From: CALNBC01 sp040768925
GTDB lineage: Bacteria; Bacillota; Clostridia; Christensenellales; CALWSW01
DNA length: 64,000 bases
Assembly: GCA_040768925.1 (NCBI GenBank)
Contig: JAXGLZ010000002.1
Span: forward strand, 372,001-436,000
Direction of reading: 5' to 3'
Shown here piece after piece: positions 11,207-19,000 of this stretch (within the stretch, counting starts at the first letter, position 1; each line of letters starts with the position of its first letter). The notes below the pieces were generated by a model. It had not been told where the DNA came from, did no database searches, and saw only the letters and a list, made by a program, of their open reading frames with translations. The position numbers and the translations under genes were made by a program.

Positions 11207-12373
11207 TTACTGGTTGACGTGGATTCCTTCGATAATATAGGACCAGGAGGGTGCGCTCTGGGGTTCCGCAAAGAACTCGCCGGCGAGAACGACGGTTTCG
11301 CCGTCCACGGTGACGAGGGGGCCGTCAAACACGTGGATTTCGCCGGAAAGGATCTTCGCACGGGCGGCTTCGATGGCTTCGGCGGTGCCTTCGGCCACGA
11401 GGGCTTCGTTGAGGGGCGCGATGTTCACAAAGCCTTCGGCCAGGCCGGCGGTGAAGTCGGAGCCAAGCTCGGCGCCTTCGACGATCGCCCGGACGGCCTT
11501 GACGAGGAACTGGCTCCAATCCCAGACAGCGGAGGTCAGAACAGCGTTGGGAGCCGCTTCGGACATATCGGCGTTATAGCCCACGGACCAGACATGGTTG
11601 GCTTCGGCGGTGGTCTGGGTGGCGGTGGAATCCGCGTGCTGGCCGAGGACGTCGCAGCCCATGTCGATCAGCGCCTGGGCAACCTGGGCTTCCTTGGTGG
11701 GGTCGTTCCAGGAGTTGGTATACATCACTTCCATGGTCGCGTCGGGGTTGACGGACTTGGCGCCAAGGTAGAAAGCGGTAAAGCCGCTGATGCACTCGGC
11801 AAAGGGCATGGCGGTGACGTAGCCCAGCTTGTTGGTCTCGGTCTTCAGCCCGGCGGCGATCCCGGCCAGATAGCGGGCCTCGTAGATGTTGCCGAAATAG
11901 TTGTGCATGTTGGCAAGGCCGCTGCCGGAAGCCTGATAGCCGGAAGCGTGGAAGAACTCGATCTCGGGGTGCTCGGCCGCGGCGGCGAGCATGTAATTCT
12001 CGTAGCCGAAGCTGGTGGCGAAGATCGCGTTGCAGCCGGCTTCGATCAGCTCGTTGATGGCGACTTCGCAGTTGGAATCCTCGGTTATGTTGAACTTGGA
12101 GACGATCTGGTCGTTCTTGAGGCCAAGCTCCTGCTGCATCTTGGTAGCGCCGGCGATGTGGGTAAAGGAATAACCCTTGTCGGAAGCGTCGCCGATGTAG
12201 ATGAAGCCGAGCTTGATGTTCTCAAGGGTCAGTCCGGATTCGGCGGGTTCCTTGCCGTCGTTTTCCGGGATTTCGTTGGCGCCGTTGTCCGGATTTTCTT
12301 TTGCGCCGTCGGTGCAGCCTGCGATGGCAAACAGCATCGCGGCGGCCAGCAGTACGGCCAGCAGCTTTTTCAT
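11207..12373 (-). CDS. BMP family (PnrA-like) substrate-binding lipoprotein
   Basis: 388 residues. A lipoprotein signal ends in AIAGC, with the lipidated Cys at residue 20, followed by an acidic linker. The body has BMP/PnrA features: LGFIYIGDASDKGYSFTH near the start of the mature domain, and later NSWNDPTKEAQVAQALIDMGCDVLGQHAD. PnrA-type proteins bind purine nucleosides. A strong site (GGAGGAAAGAGAA) precedes the ATG. It is the second gene of the operon, 83 bases after xpt. Confidence 0.92.
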   Translation of the reverse strand: MKKLLAVLLAAAMLFAIAGCTDGAKENPDNGANEIPENDGKEPAESGLTLENIKLGFIYIGDASDKGYSFTHIAGATKMQQELGLKNDQIVSKFNITEDSNCEVAINELIEAGCNAIFATSFGYENYMLAAAAEHPEIEFFHASGYQASGSGLANMHNYFGNIYEARYLAGIAAGLKTETNKLGYVTAMPFAECISGFTAFYLGAKSVNPDATMEVMYTNSWNDPTKEAQVAQALIDMGCDVLGQHADSTATQTTAEANHVWSVGYNADMSEAAPNAVLTSAVWDWSQFLVKAVRAIVEGAELGSDFTAGLAEGFVNIAPLNEALVAEGTAEAIEAARAKILSGEIHVFDGPLVTVDGETVVLAGEFFAEPQSAPSWSYIIEGIHVNQ

Positions 12374-12456
12374 TTCTCTTTCCTCCTGAGTGTTTCGTCG
12401 ATGATGACTATCTTATCCCGTTACGGGGGCCGCGCCGTTGTTTTTGAGGGCCCGCT

Positions 12457-13029
12457 TCAGCTTTTTCTGAACCTGATGCGGCCGGGGCTCATCTCGTCGA
12501 TTATTGCCAGGGAATAAACATCTATTCCCATTTGGCGCAGTTTTGCCCCGCCGCTCTGGAAGCCCTTTTCGATGACGATTCCGATCCCCAAAAGGGCGGC
12601 GCCGGACTGTTTGATAATGTCTATCAGCCCGAGCATGGCCTGCCCGTTGGCAAGAAAATCGTCGATTAACAGCACCGTGTCCTCTTTCGTGATGAATTTG
12701 CTGGAAACGGTGATGGTATATTCTTTATCGTAAGTATAGGAGTGGACTGTCGCCGTATAGAGGGAGCCGTCAAGATTGAGTGATTTGGCTTTTTTTGCGA
12801 ATACCACCGGGCAGCGGAAGTATTGGGCGGCCACGCAGGCAATTCCGATGCCCGAGGCCTCAATGGTGAGGATCTTGGTGACCTTTCCTTTAAAGTGGGC
12901 CGCGAATTCCCGGCCCATCTCGTTAAAAAGCTCGATATCGCACTGGTGATTCAAAAAGCTGTCCACCTTAAGGATGCCGCCTTCTTTGACCGCGCCGTCC
13001 TTAAGAATGCGCTGCTCTAAAATCTCCAT
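12457..13029 (-). CDS. xpt: Xanthine phosphoribosyltransferase
   Basis: Converts xanthine and PRPP to XMP in purine salvage. 190 residues from the ATG at 13029, preceded by GGAGG at good spacing; a longer frame to 13089 lacks this. Xpt hallmarks are the start MEILEQRILKDG, the VDSFLNHQ segment and the PRPP loop VLLIDDFLANGQA. It heads an operon with a BMP-type nucleoside importer, so uptake and salvage are linked. A PurR-type box lies upstream. No purine riboswitch is visible in its roughly 60-base leader. Confidence 0.95.
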   Translation of the reverse strand: MEILEQRILKDGAVKEGGILKVDSFLNHQCDIELFNEMGREFAAHFKGKVTKILTIEASGIGIACVAAQYFRCPVVFAKKAKSLNLDGSLYTATVHSYTYDKEYTITVSSKFITKEDTVLLIDDFLANGQAMLGLIDIIKQSGAALLGIGIVIEKGFQSGGAKLRQMGIDVYSLAIIDEMSPGRIRFRKS

Positions 13030-13097
13030 TGCGGGAATACCTCCAAACCGTATCGATTCGTATATTCGGGTGGCGCATGCATGTTCCACACGTGGAT

Positions 13098-13126
13098 ATT
13101 ATAAGACATCAAGCCCTGCAAGACAA
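13098..13126 (-). promoter_or_regulatory. SigA promoter of the xpt operon
   Basis: -35 TTGTCT (13126-13121), 17-base spacer, -10 TATAAT (13103-13098). The transcription start is expected near 13091, leaving a leader of about 62 bases. Confidence 0.8.
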
Positions 13127-13170
13127 TGTTTTTTCGGAAATTTACGCAAAATCCCACGCAGATATTAAAA

Positions 13171-13194
13171 AATGTTCGGTTATTTTCGAACGTT
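13171..13194 (-). promoter_or_regulatory. PurR-type PurBox pair upstream of xpt
   Basis: Minus-strand ATAACCGAACATT (13183-13171) fits the Bacillus PurBox AWWWCCGAACWWT at every position. The adjoining AACGTTCGAAAAT (13194-13182) matches the inverted box at 11 of 13 positions. The site is about 75 bases upstream of the predicted start. No purR gene lies in the window. Confidence 0.65.
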
Positions 13195-13266
13195 ACTTCG
13201 TTATGCATCCATTCATATACGATCATTATCGAAGGAAGCCACCCTTTTCATCAATTTCCATATCGG

Positions 13267-13297
13267 TGGATAAAGCCCGAAAAACGGTGAGATACTA
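13267..13297 (+). promoter_or_regulatory. Possible forespore (SigG-type) promoter of the coat-like genes
   Basis: TGGATA (13267-13272), 18 bases, GATACTA (13291-13297), each one base from a SigG/SigF-type consensus. The expected start near 13304 is followed by AAGGAGG and the ATG at 13330. No SigA promoter was seen in this gap. Confidence 0.35.
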
Positions 13298-13329
13298 TGC
13301 CCATCAACCTTAAGGAGGCTAAAAGAAAT

Positions 13330-13515
13330 ATGGCAAACCTGACCGAAAAAGAACTAAGCGCTCTTAACGACCTCTTGTCTTCAGAAGAGCTTGAGGTTAA
13401 AAAATTCCGCATGCTGGCGAGCGGCACGACCGACCAGTGCATCAGGGACAAGTTCAACTCCATAGCGGACAAGCACCAGCACCACTTCGACATGCTTTTC
13501 AACCAGCTCAACTAG
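13330..13515 (+). CDS. Small spore-coat-like protein
   Basis: 61 residues (MANLTEKELSALNDLL...DMLFNQLN), mostly helical and charged. It resembles the short partner that accompanies CotF-type coat proteins in Clostridia, a helical hairpin of the ferritin-like kind with QHHFDML near its end. AAGGAGG lies 11 bases before the ATG; an in-frame ATG at 13297 is upstream of the predicted transcription start. The next gene follows after 10 bases. The coat role is inferred from the neighbour. Confidence 0.65.
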   Translation: MANLTEKELSALNDLLSSEELEVKKFRMLASGTTDQCIRDKFNSIADKHQHHFDMLFNQLN

Positions 13516-13525
13516 GAGGCGCAAC

Positions 13526-13849
13526 ATGCATATAAACAACCAGAACTACACAGACAAGGAAATCCTCTTTGACGCGCTCAACACCGAGAAGCACCTGACA
13601 GCGAACTACAACACCTTCGCGAACGAGTGCGCGGACCCCGTCCTGAAAAAGACTCTGATGGACATCCTGAACGACGAGCACAGCATCCAGTTTGACGTGT
13701 TCTGCGAGCTGCACAGCCGCGGGCTTTACCCCACGCCCATGGCGGATACCCAAAAGGTGGACCAGGCCAAGCAGAAGTATGGAAATGTGGGCCGCACCCT
13801 GCAAAACAGCCAGAACACGCAGAACAGCCAAAGCGGCCAGAAGTGGTAA
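13526..13849 (+). CDS. CotF-like spore coat protein
   Basis: 107 residues with strong site AGGAGG before the ATG. The body (YTDKEILFDALNTEKHLTANYN, then EHSIQFDVFCELHSRG) fits the CotF family of spore coat proteins. The C-terminus is a Gln/Asn/Ser-rich tail (NSQNTQNSQSGQ) of the kind seen in coat proteins. It is transcribed with the preceding small gene and ends at the terminator hairpin at 13876, which is also the left border of a repeat element. Confidence 0.8.
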   Translation: MHINNQNYTDKEILFDALNTEKHLTANYNTFANECADPVLKKTLMDILNDEHSIQFDVFCELHSRGLYPTPMADTQKVDQAKQKYGNVGRTLQNSQNTQNSQSGQKW

Positions 13850-13875
13850 ATTCGGCGGCCAACCCTCCCGAGCAG

Positions 13876-14236
13876 GGCATCCCCCTTTTTAATGGGGGAT
13901 GCCGCAGTCTGTTGAAAAATCCTGTCCCGGGATTTCAGGGGCCGCCGCCCCAAAGATACGATCAAAGCTGACGACATGAGCCGAAATCCATGATTTCGGC
14001 ACCTCATCGAGGATTGATGCCGGTTGCGCCGACGACTGGGGCGTCAGTTTTGCGGCGCAGTTTCGGTCACAAGCGACCGAAACTCCCCCCGCCGGAATCA
14101 CGGATTCCGGCGCTTCATCGAGGACTGATATCGGCTTCGCCGGCGACCTTGCGCGAAGCGAACAGCCTTCCGTCGAAGCGGCCCGCAGGCCTTTTTCGAC
14201 GCTTTGCGGCATCCCCCTTTTTTTAAGGGGGATGCC
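13876..14236 (-). repeat. Dispersed hairpin repeat, full copy (b), bracketed by matching terminators
   Basis: Both borders are the hairpin GGCATCCCCC...GGGGGATGCC (13876-13903 and 14208-14236). Reading the minus strand inward come GGCCTGCGGGCCGCTTC, the core AAGGTCGCCGGCGAAGCC, the hairpin GCCGGAATC-CGT-GATTCCGGC, and the hairpin GTTTCGGTC...GACCGAAAC. A second core follows with the compensated hairpin GCCGAAATC-ATG-GATTTCGGC, then CCCGGGACAGGATTTTTC. Apparent reading frames here lack ribosome binding sites and are not called. Confidence 0.8.
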
Positions 14237-14254
14237 GCTTTTCCGTGTGTTCTG

Positions 14255-14407
14255 TTAAAGATCGTCTGCGTCCTGCGTGGGTTTTTCGCCGTACCGGCCG
14301 ACTCCGGTGTAGCTTCCGAGAACGTCCGAAGGGGTCTTCTGCCCTCCCCGAAGCAGCGGATTGGAAAGCTCTTTTTCGCGGTTTTTGTTCTTGTTCTTTT
14401 TGGCCAT
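14255..14407 (-). CDS. Conserved-looking 50-residue protein
   Basis: 50 residues: a lysine/asparagine-rich start (MAKKNKNKNREKEL), then SDVLGSYTGVGRYGEKP and the acidic end QDADDL. AGGAGG lies 7 bases upstream of the ATG, which makes translation likely. Small clostridial proteins with a GSYTG core and a DADDL ending are, to my recollection, widespread and uncharacterised. It lies after the phosphofructokinase gene and immediately downstream of a MITE-like palindrome. Function unknown. Confidence 0.75.
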   Translation of the reverse strand: MAKKNKNKNREKELSNPLLRGGQKTPSDVLGSYTGVGRYGEKPTQDADDL

Positions 14408-14427
14408 ATTCACACCTCCTTTCACTT

Positions 14428-14610
14428 TTAAGGCAAGGGGAGTTGAACGCCTGCACCGCCAAGCGGTCGGAGAGTTTTCAGGACCGGAAAGTGCGTCAGC
14501 GCAAGGCGTCGGTGCGCAGGCGCAGTGGTGCTGCTCCAAGCACCGGCAACACAGCGACGGCGTGCTTTCCGGCCCTGAAAACCGCCGGCGTTCAACGCCC
14601 CTTGCCTTAA
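14428..14610. mobile_element. MITE-like imperfect palindrome
   Basis: 183 bp. Terminal inverted repeats of 24 bp (TTAAGGCAAGGGG-A/C-GTTGAACGCC) match at 23 positions, with TTAA at both ends. A second arm pair inside (GTTTTCAGG-CCGGAAAG, 14474-14491, and its complement near 14565-14582) and a central hairpin (GGTGCTGCTCCAAGCACC) complete a long foldback. It contains no transposase and no credible gene. Confidence 0.65.
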
Positions 14611-14621
14611 CCATTATGCCC

Positions 14622-14661
14622 AAAAAAGCAAAAAGCCCGCAGCGCAAAACCCGCCGCGGGC
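14622..14661 (-). terminator. Terminator of the phosphofructokinase gene
   Basis: Minus-strand stem GCCCGC (14661-14656) with GCGGGC (14640-14635), followed by TTTTTGCTTTTTT. It lies 18 bases after the stop. Confidence 0.75.
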
Positions 14662-14678
14662 GCAAAAATACGATTCGC

Positions 14679-15746
14679 TTAACGGAAGTAATACCTGCAG
14701 GCGTCATAAAGCGAAGCGGGAACATCCTTCCTGACGGAAACGGCCATGTCAAGATCCGCCTTGACGATATCGGTGCCTTTCAGGGCGACCATATTGCCGT
14801 AATCGCCGGCGACGATCAGCTCGCCCGCCTTGACGCCCATGCGGGAACCCAGCACGCGGTCAAAGGCAGAGGGCGCGCCGCCGCGCTGCAAATGCCCGAG
14901 GACCAGGCTTCTGCATTCGAAATACCTGCGCTTTTCGTCCAGGGACTCGTCCGCGCGCATGCGCTTTTCGATCGCCGTGGCAAGATCCTTCGCAAGCTGG
15001 CTGTTGACAAGGAGGGGATGGCCAAAAGCGTCCACGCCCAGATCGCCCTGCTCCAGGCCCTCGATGGTGATGCCCTCGGCGACGGCGATGATGGTGTAGC
15101 GCTTGCCGCGGTTATAGCGCTTTTTGACGATGTCCATGATCTCGTCCATGTTCATGGGGAATTCGGGGATGAGGACGATGTGCGCGTCCGCCGCCCAGCC
15201 CGCCTGGAGCGTGATCCAGCCGGAATGCCGGCCCATGCATTCGACGACGAAGCAGCGCGCGTGGGAAGACGCGGTGGTGCGGATGCGGTCTATGCTTTCC
15301 ATGGCGATGTTCGCCGCGGTGTCGAACCCGAAGGTAAAGTCTGTGCAGGAAAGATCGTTGTCGATGGTCTTGGGAACGCCGACGACGTTTACGCCGTGTT
15401 CCTTGCGCAAAAAGTTCGCCACGCCCAGGGTATCGTCCCCCCCGACGGCGACGAGGGCCTCAAGGCCGAGCTTTTTCATGGTGTCGATGACCATCTGGGG
15501 CCCGTTGGGGGTTTTTTTGACGTTGGTGCGGGAGGATTCGATGATCGTTCCGCCCATGGTCTGGATGCCTTCCACATCCTCGGGCGTAAGGACGCGGCAG
15601 TCGCCGTTCAAAGCGCCGCGCCAGCCGGCCAAAAGCCCCACAACCTCGATATCCGCCTTGGAACAAACCTCAACCACGCCGCGGATGACGGCGTTCAGCC
15701 CGGGGCAGTCTCCGCCCCCGGTGAGTATTCCAATTCTTTTTTTCAT
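14679..15746 (-). CDS. 6-phosphofructokinase, probably pyrophosphate-dependent
   Basis: Phosphorylates fructose 6-phosphate in glycolysis. 355 residues from the ATG at 15746 with AGGAGG upstream. Two diagnostic positions point to the PPi type: GGDD (residues 102-105), where ATP enzymes have GGDG, and PKTIDND with Lys126, where ATP enzymes have PGTIDND. This discrimination by paired Asp and Lys is established for PPi-PFKs. If right, the step is reversible and saves ATP, as in many anaerobes. The gene is monocistronic between its own promoter and terminator. Confidence 0.9.
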   Translation of the reverse strand: MKKRIGILTGGGDCPGLNAVIRGVVEVCSKADIEVVGLLAGWRGALNGDCRVLTPEDVEGIQTMGGTIIESSRTNVKKTPNGPQMVIDTMKKLGLEALVAVGGDDTLGVANFLRKEHGVNVVGVPKTIDNDLSCTDFTFGFDTAANIAMESIDRIRTTASSHARCFVVECMGRHSGWITLQAGWAADAHIVLIPEFPMNMDEIMDIVKKRYNRGKRYTIIAVAEGITIEGLEQGDLGVDAFGHPLLVNSQLAKDLATAIEKRMRADESLDEKRRYFECRSLVLGHLQRGGAPSAFDRVLGSRMGVKAGELIVAGDYGNMVALKGTDIVKADLDMAVSVRKDVPASLYDACRYYFR

Positions 15747-15826
15747 TTTTCTCCTCCTGTGACAGACATTTTCTTTCAGATGGGATTGCAAATCATAAGG
15801 ATACGACAGGTCGTTTATACATGTCT

Positions 15827-15855
15827 ATTATACTGGAGGCCGGATGATTAATCAA
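15827..15855 (-). promoter_or_regulatory. SigA promoter of the phosphofructokinase gene
   Basis: -35 TTGATT (15855-15850), 17-base spacer, -10 TATAAT (15832-15827). The start is expected near 15820. Confidence 0.85.
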
Positions 15856-15880
15856 GAGCCCGGAAAGGGATTGGTTTTTT

Positions 15881-15924
15881 AAAAAAACCGCGCCAAAATA
15901 CCGGTGGTTTGAGGCGGTTTTTTT
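15881..15924. terminator. Symmetric A/T-flanked hairpin
   Basis: AAAAAAACCGCGCC...GAGGCGGTTTTTTT, with homopolymer runs on both sides and an 18-base loop. It could act as a backup terminator in either direction between the glucan synthase gene and the phosphofructokinase promoter. Confidence 0.5.
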
Positions 15925-16000
15925 AGAAACGCCGAGGTATCCTATCGCGCTTCAGCACAGCGCGCCCAAACCGGGCCACGCGCTGCGTATGGACAGGCGC

Positions 16001-16021
16001 AAAAAGGCCCTTGATCGGGCC
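16001..16021 (-). terminator. Terminator of the glucan synthase gene
   Basis: Minus-strand GGCCC-GATCAA-GGGCC followed by TTTTT, about 30 bases after the stop at 16052. Confidence 0.75.
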
Positions 16022-16051
16022 AGGGGCGCAGAGGTCCTCCCGCGATTTTAG

Positions 16052-19000
16052 TTATTGCATCCCATCGTCCTCGATTCTTGCCACTCTTTTGCCATCGAAC
16101 TCGGCCTCGCACTCGGCGAAACGCTCCGCGCCGCCACAGAGCCATACCCGGTTCCCCTCTTTGTGGAAGCCGATGAGCGCCAGCCCCGCGCGGTACATCC
16201 AGGCCGCCGCGCCGGTATACCAGGTCCACCCGGCCCGCCCGGGCCATTCACCGTCGTAAACGTCCCCCGCCATCACATACGGCTCCCCGCGGTAGACCGC
16301 CGAAATGATGGGGTTGTCGCTGTGGCGGATGGGGTTGATCATCGAGTAAAGCTCCGCGGCTTCCTCCTTGTTTCCGGATTTGAGCAGGGCCATGATCATC
16401 CAGGCCGCCGCGTGGGTGTATTGCCCGCCGTTTTCCCGCAGGCCCTTTGCGTAGCTCTGGATGTAGCCCGCCCTGGGGAGCTGGTTCTCTAGCGGCGGGT
16501 CCAGCAGCTTGATGATGCCCGCCTGGCGGTCCACCAGCAGCTTTTTCGCGGAGGAAAGGGCGGCTTCGGTCCGTTTTTTCGGCCCTTCCGCCAGGGCGCT
16601 CCAGGCCTGGCTGATCAGGTCGATCCTGCATTCCGCGTTCTCTTTGCCGCCAAAGGGGGAACCGTCGTCAAAGAACGCCCGGCGGTACCATTCGCCGTCC
16701 CAGCCGTGTTTGTCCAGGGCGACGCGCAGCTCCTCCGCCTTGCGCTTCAGAGCCCTTTTGTCCTCCCCCTCGCAATACGGCAAAAAGGCGTCGATCACCG
16801 CCACGGTGAACCACCCCAAAAACACGCTCTCCCCCCTGCCCTTGTCGCCCACGGTATCCATCCCGTCGTTCCAGTCTCCGGTGCCCATCAGCGGCAGGCC
16901 GTGTTCCCCGGTTTGGAAGGAGGCATAGATCGCCTTCAGGCAATGCTCCCGAAGCGTTCCCGTTTTTTCCGAAGGCTCGGCCTCGTGGTAAACATCATGC
17001 CGGTTTTGTGGCAGCGGAACGTCCTTGAGATAGGGCGCGGCCTCGCCGAACACGCCGTCGTCCCCGGTGGCTTTTGCGTACTGGGCAGCCACAAAGGGCA
17101 AAAACAGCCTGTCGTCCGTTATCCTGGTTCGAACGCCCGTATACGGCGGGTGCCACCAGTGCTGAACGTCGCCGGATTCGTACTGGTGCGCGGCGCAAAG
17201 CAGCAATTGCGCCCGCACCCGGGCCGGGTCGGTTTCCATCAGGGCCAGCACGTCCTGCAGCTGATCCCGAAAGCCGAAAGCGCCGCCGGTCTGCCACCAG
17301 CCCGCCCGGGAAATCAGCCGGGAAGCGTAAACCTGATACAAAAGCCAGCCGTTCATCATCCGGTCGAAGGCGCCGTCCCCGGTCTTGATCTTCAGCCTGC
17401 CCAGCTTCCGTTCCCAGAACGCCCGGGCGTTTTTCAGCTCGATTTCAGGTTCGAAGGCCCGGGCGGCAAGCACCGCCTCGATCTCGCTTTCCTCGAAGCC
17501 GATGACGACCGCGATCCCGGCCGTTTCCCCCGGCTCGATCGAGAGGCTCTTTCTGAATCCCGCGCAGGCGTCGCTCCCGCCGCCGGGCTGCCTTTGCAGG
17601 CCCGCGCCAAACAAAGGGGCGTTCCTGCCGAAGAATTCCTCTTTGGAGCAGGTCCATTCCGCGCCGTCCAGATAGGCGTAGGCGCAGCCTTCCCGCCCGC
17701 CGTCGCGGCAAAGGAGCACGCCGTCCGACTCCCAGGCGTAAAGCGTCCTTTCCGGCACAGAGGGGCCCAGCACCCATTCGGCGCAGAAATAGACCGAAAG
17801 TTCCCGCTTTCTGTCCACCGGGTTGGTCAGTTCCAGCTTCCAGCATTTCGCGCCATTGGAAACAAAGGCCGTCAGCTTTGTGTACAGCGTTTCCTTGCCG
17901 CAGGTGAATTCCGTAAAGCCGTAGCCGTGCCGCACGACGTATTCGCCAATACCGTCCGGCGCCGGCGAATAGACTGCGCCGGATTCCTCGTCCCGGATGG
18001 CGAAGGTCTCGCCGTTTCGGCCGTCCACCGGATCGTTGGAATGGGGAGTCAGCTTGAAAAGGGCGCTGTTTTTCGCCCAGGTGAAGCCCCCGCCGCTTTC
18101 GGTGACGATCGACCCGAAGCCCTCCCGGGCAAGGACGTTGCTCCAGGGGGCGGGGGTCAGCCGGTCCTTCAGGCGCAGGACGTATTCCTGGCCGTCGAAC
18201 CCGCCGATGCCGTTGTAATGCGCCAGCCGCGGGGTTTTGATCGCCAGGGCGTGCTGGCCGTTCGGGGGCTTCTTCTGCTTTTCCCGCTTTTTCGGTCGTT
18301 TGTCCGCCATCGTGTCCAGGGCGCGCAGGAGCTGAAGCTCTTCGTCGGCAATGTCGTTTCTGGAAAACACCCTGGCCCTGCCCAGGCCGCAGGAGATCCG
18401 CGCCAGCTCCTCCGCCACCGGTTTGCCGTAGCCCGCCGGTTCGTTTGAGATGAACACGGCGTCGAACTCCTCGCCGCAAAGCCCGGCGTAGCGGCAAAGC
18501 TCCGCCAGCTGCCTTGCCTTGGGGTAATCTTTGGCCGCCCCCGCTTCCGCCAGGGCGACGGGCAGTTCGCCGGAGATCCCCAGCCGCCAGAGAGCGCGCT
18601 TCCCCAGCGTGTTTTTGCCCAGCGCCTGCAGTCTTTCCGCCCCGGGCACAGGGGGAAACAACAGGGCGGAAAGCTTCTTTCGCAGGGCGTTTGTGCGCGC
18701 ACCGTCCAGCCCCAGGTATTTGAGCCGCACCCGGGCGTACATCGCGCAGGTTCCCAGGGAATCCAGGGCATCCGCAATGCCCGAATAGGCGCCGATCGAC
18801 CGCTTTGCCTCGGATTCGTCCCCCGCCGCCAGCACAAAGGCGAGGGTTTTGGTCCTTCCGGGGGCGATCGCGGTTTCGGCCCTGAACAGGGCGCAGGGTT
18901 CCAGCGGCGTGTGGCGCACCCCGGATTTCGGCACGCCCTGGGTCAAAAAAGCGGGCTTTTTGATGCTGTTTCCCCTGCCGACGCAATCGTATCTGTCCGT

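Noticed and set aside
13030..13097. Purine riboswitch in front of xpt
   Set aside because: The transcribed leader is only about 60 bases and lacks the three-way junction loops; an upstream PurBox explains regulation better.
13889..14212. Open frames inside repeat copy b (and similar ones in copies c and d)
   Set aside because: They follow the hairpin structure, lack ribosome binding sites and differ in frame between copies; the DNA is better explained as a non-coding repeat.
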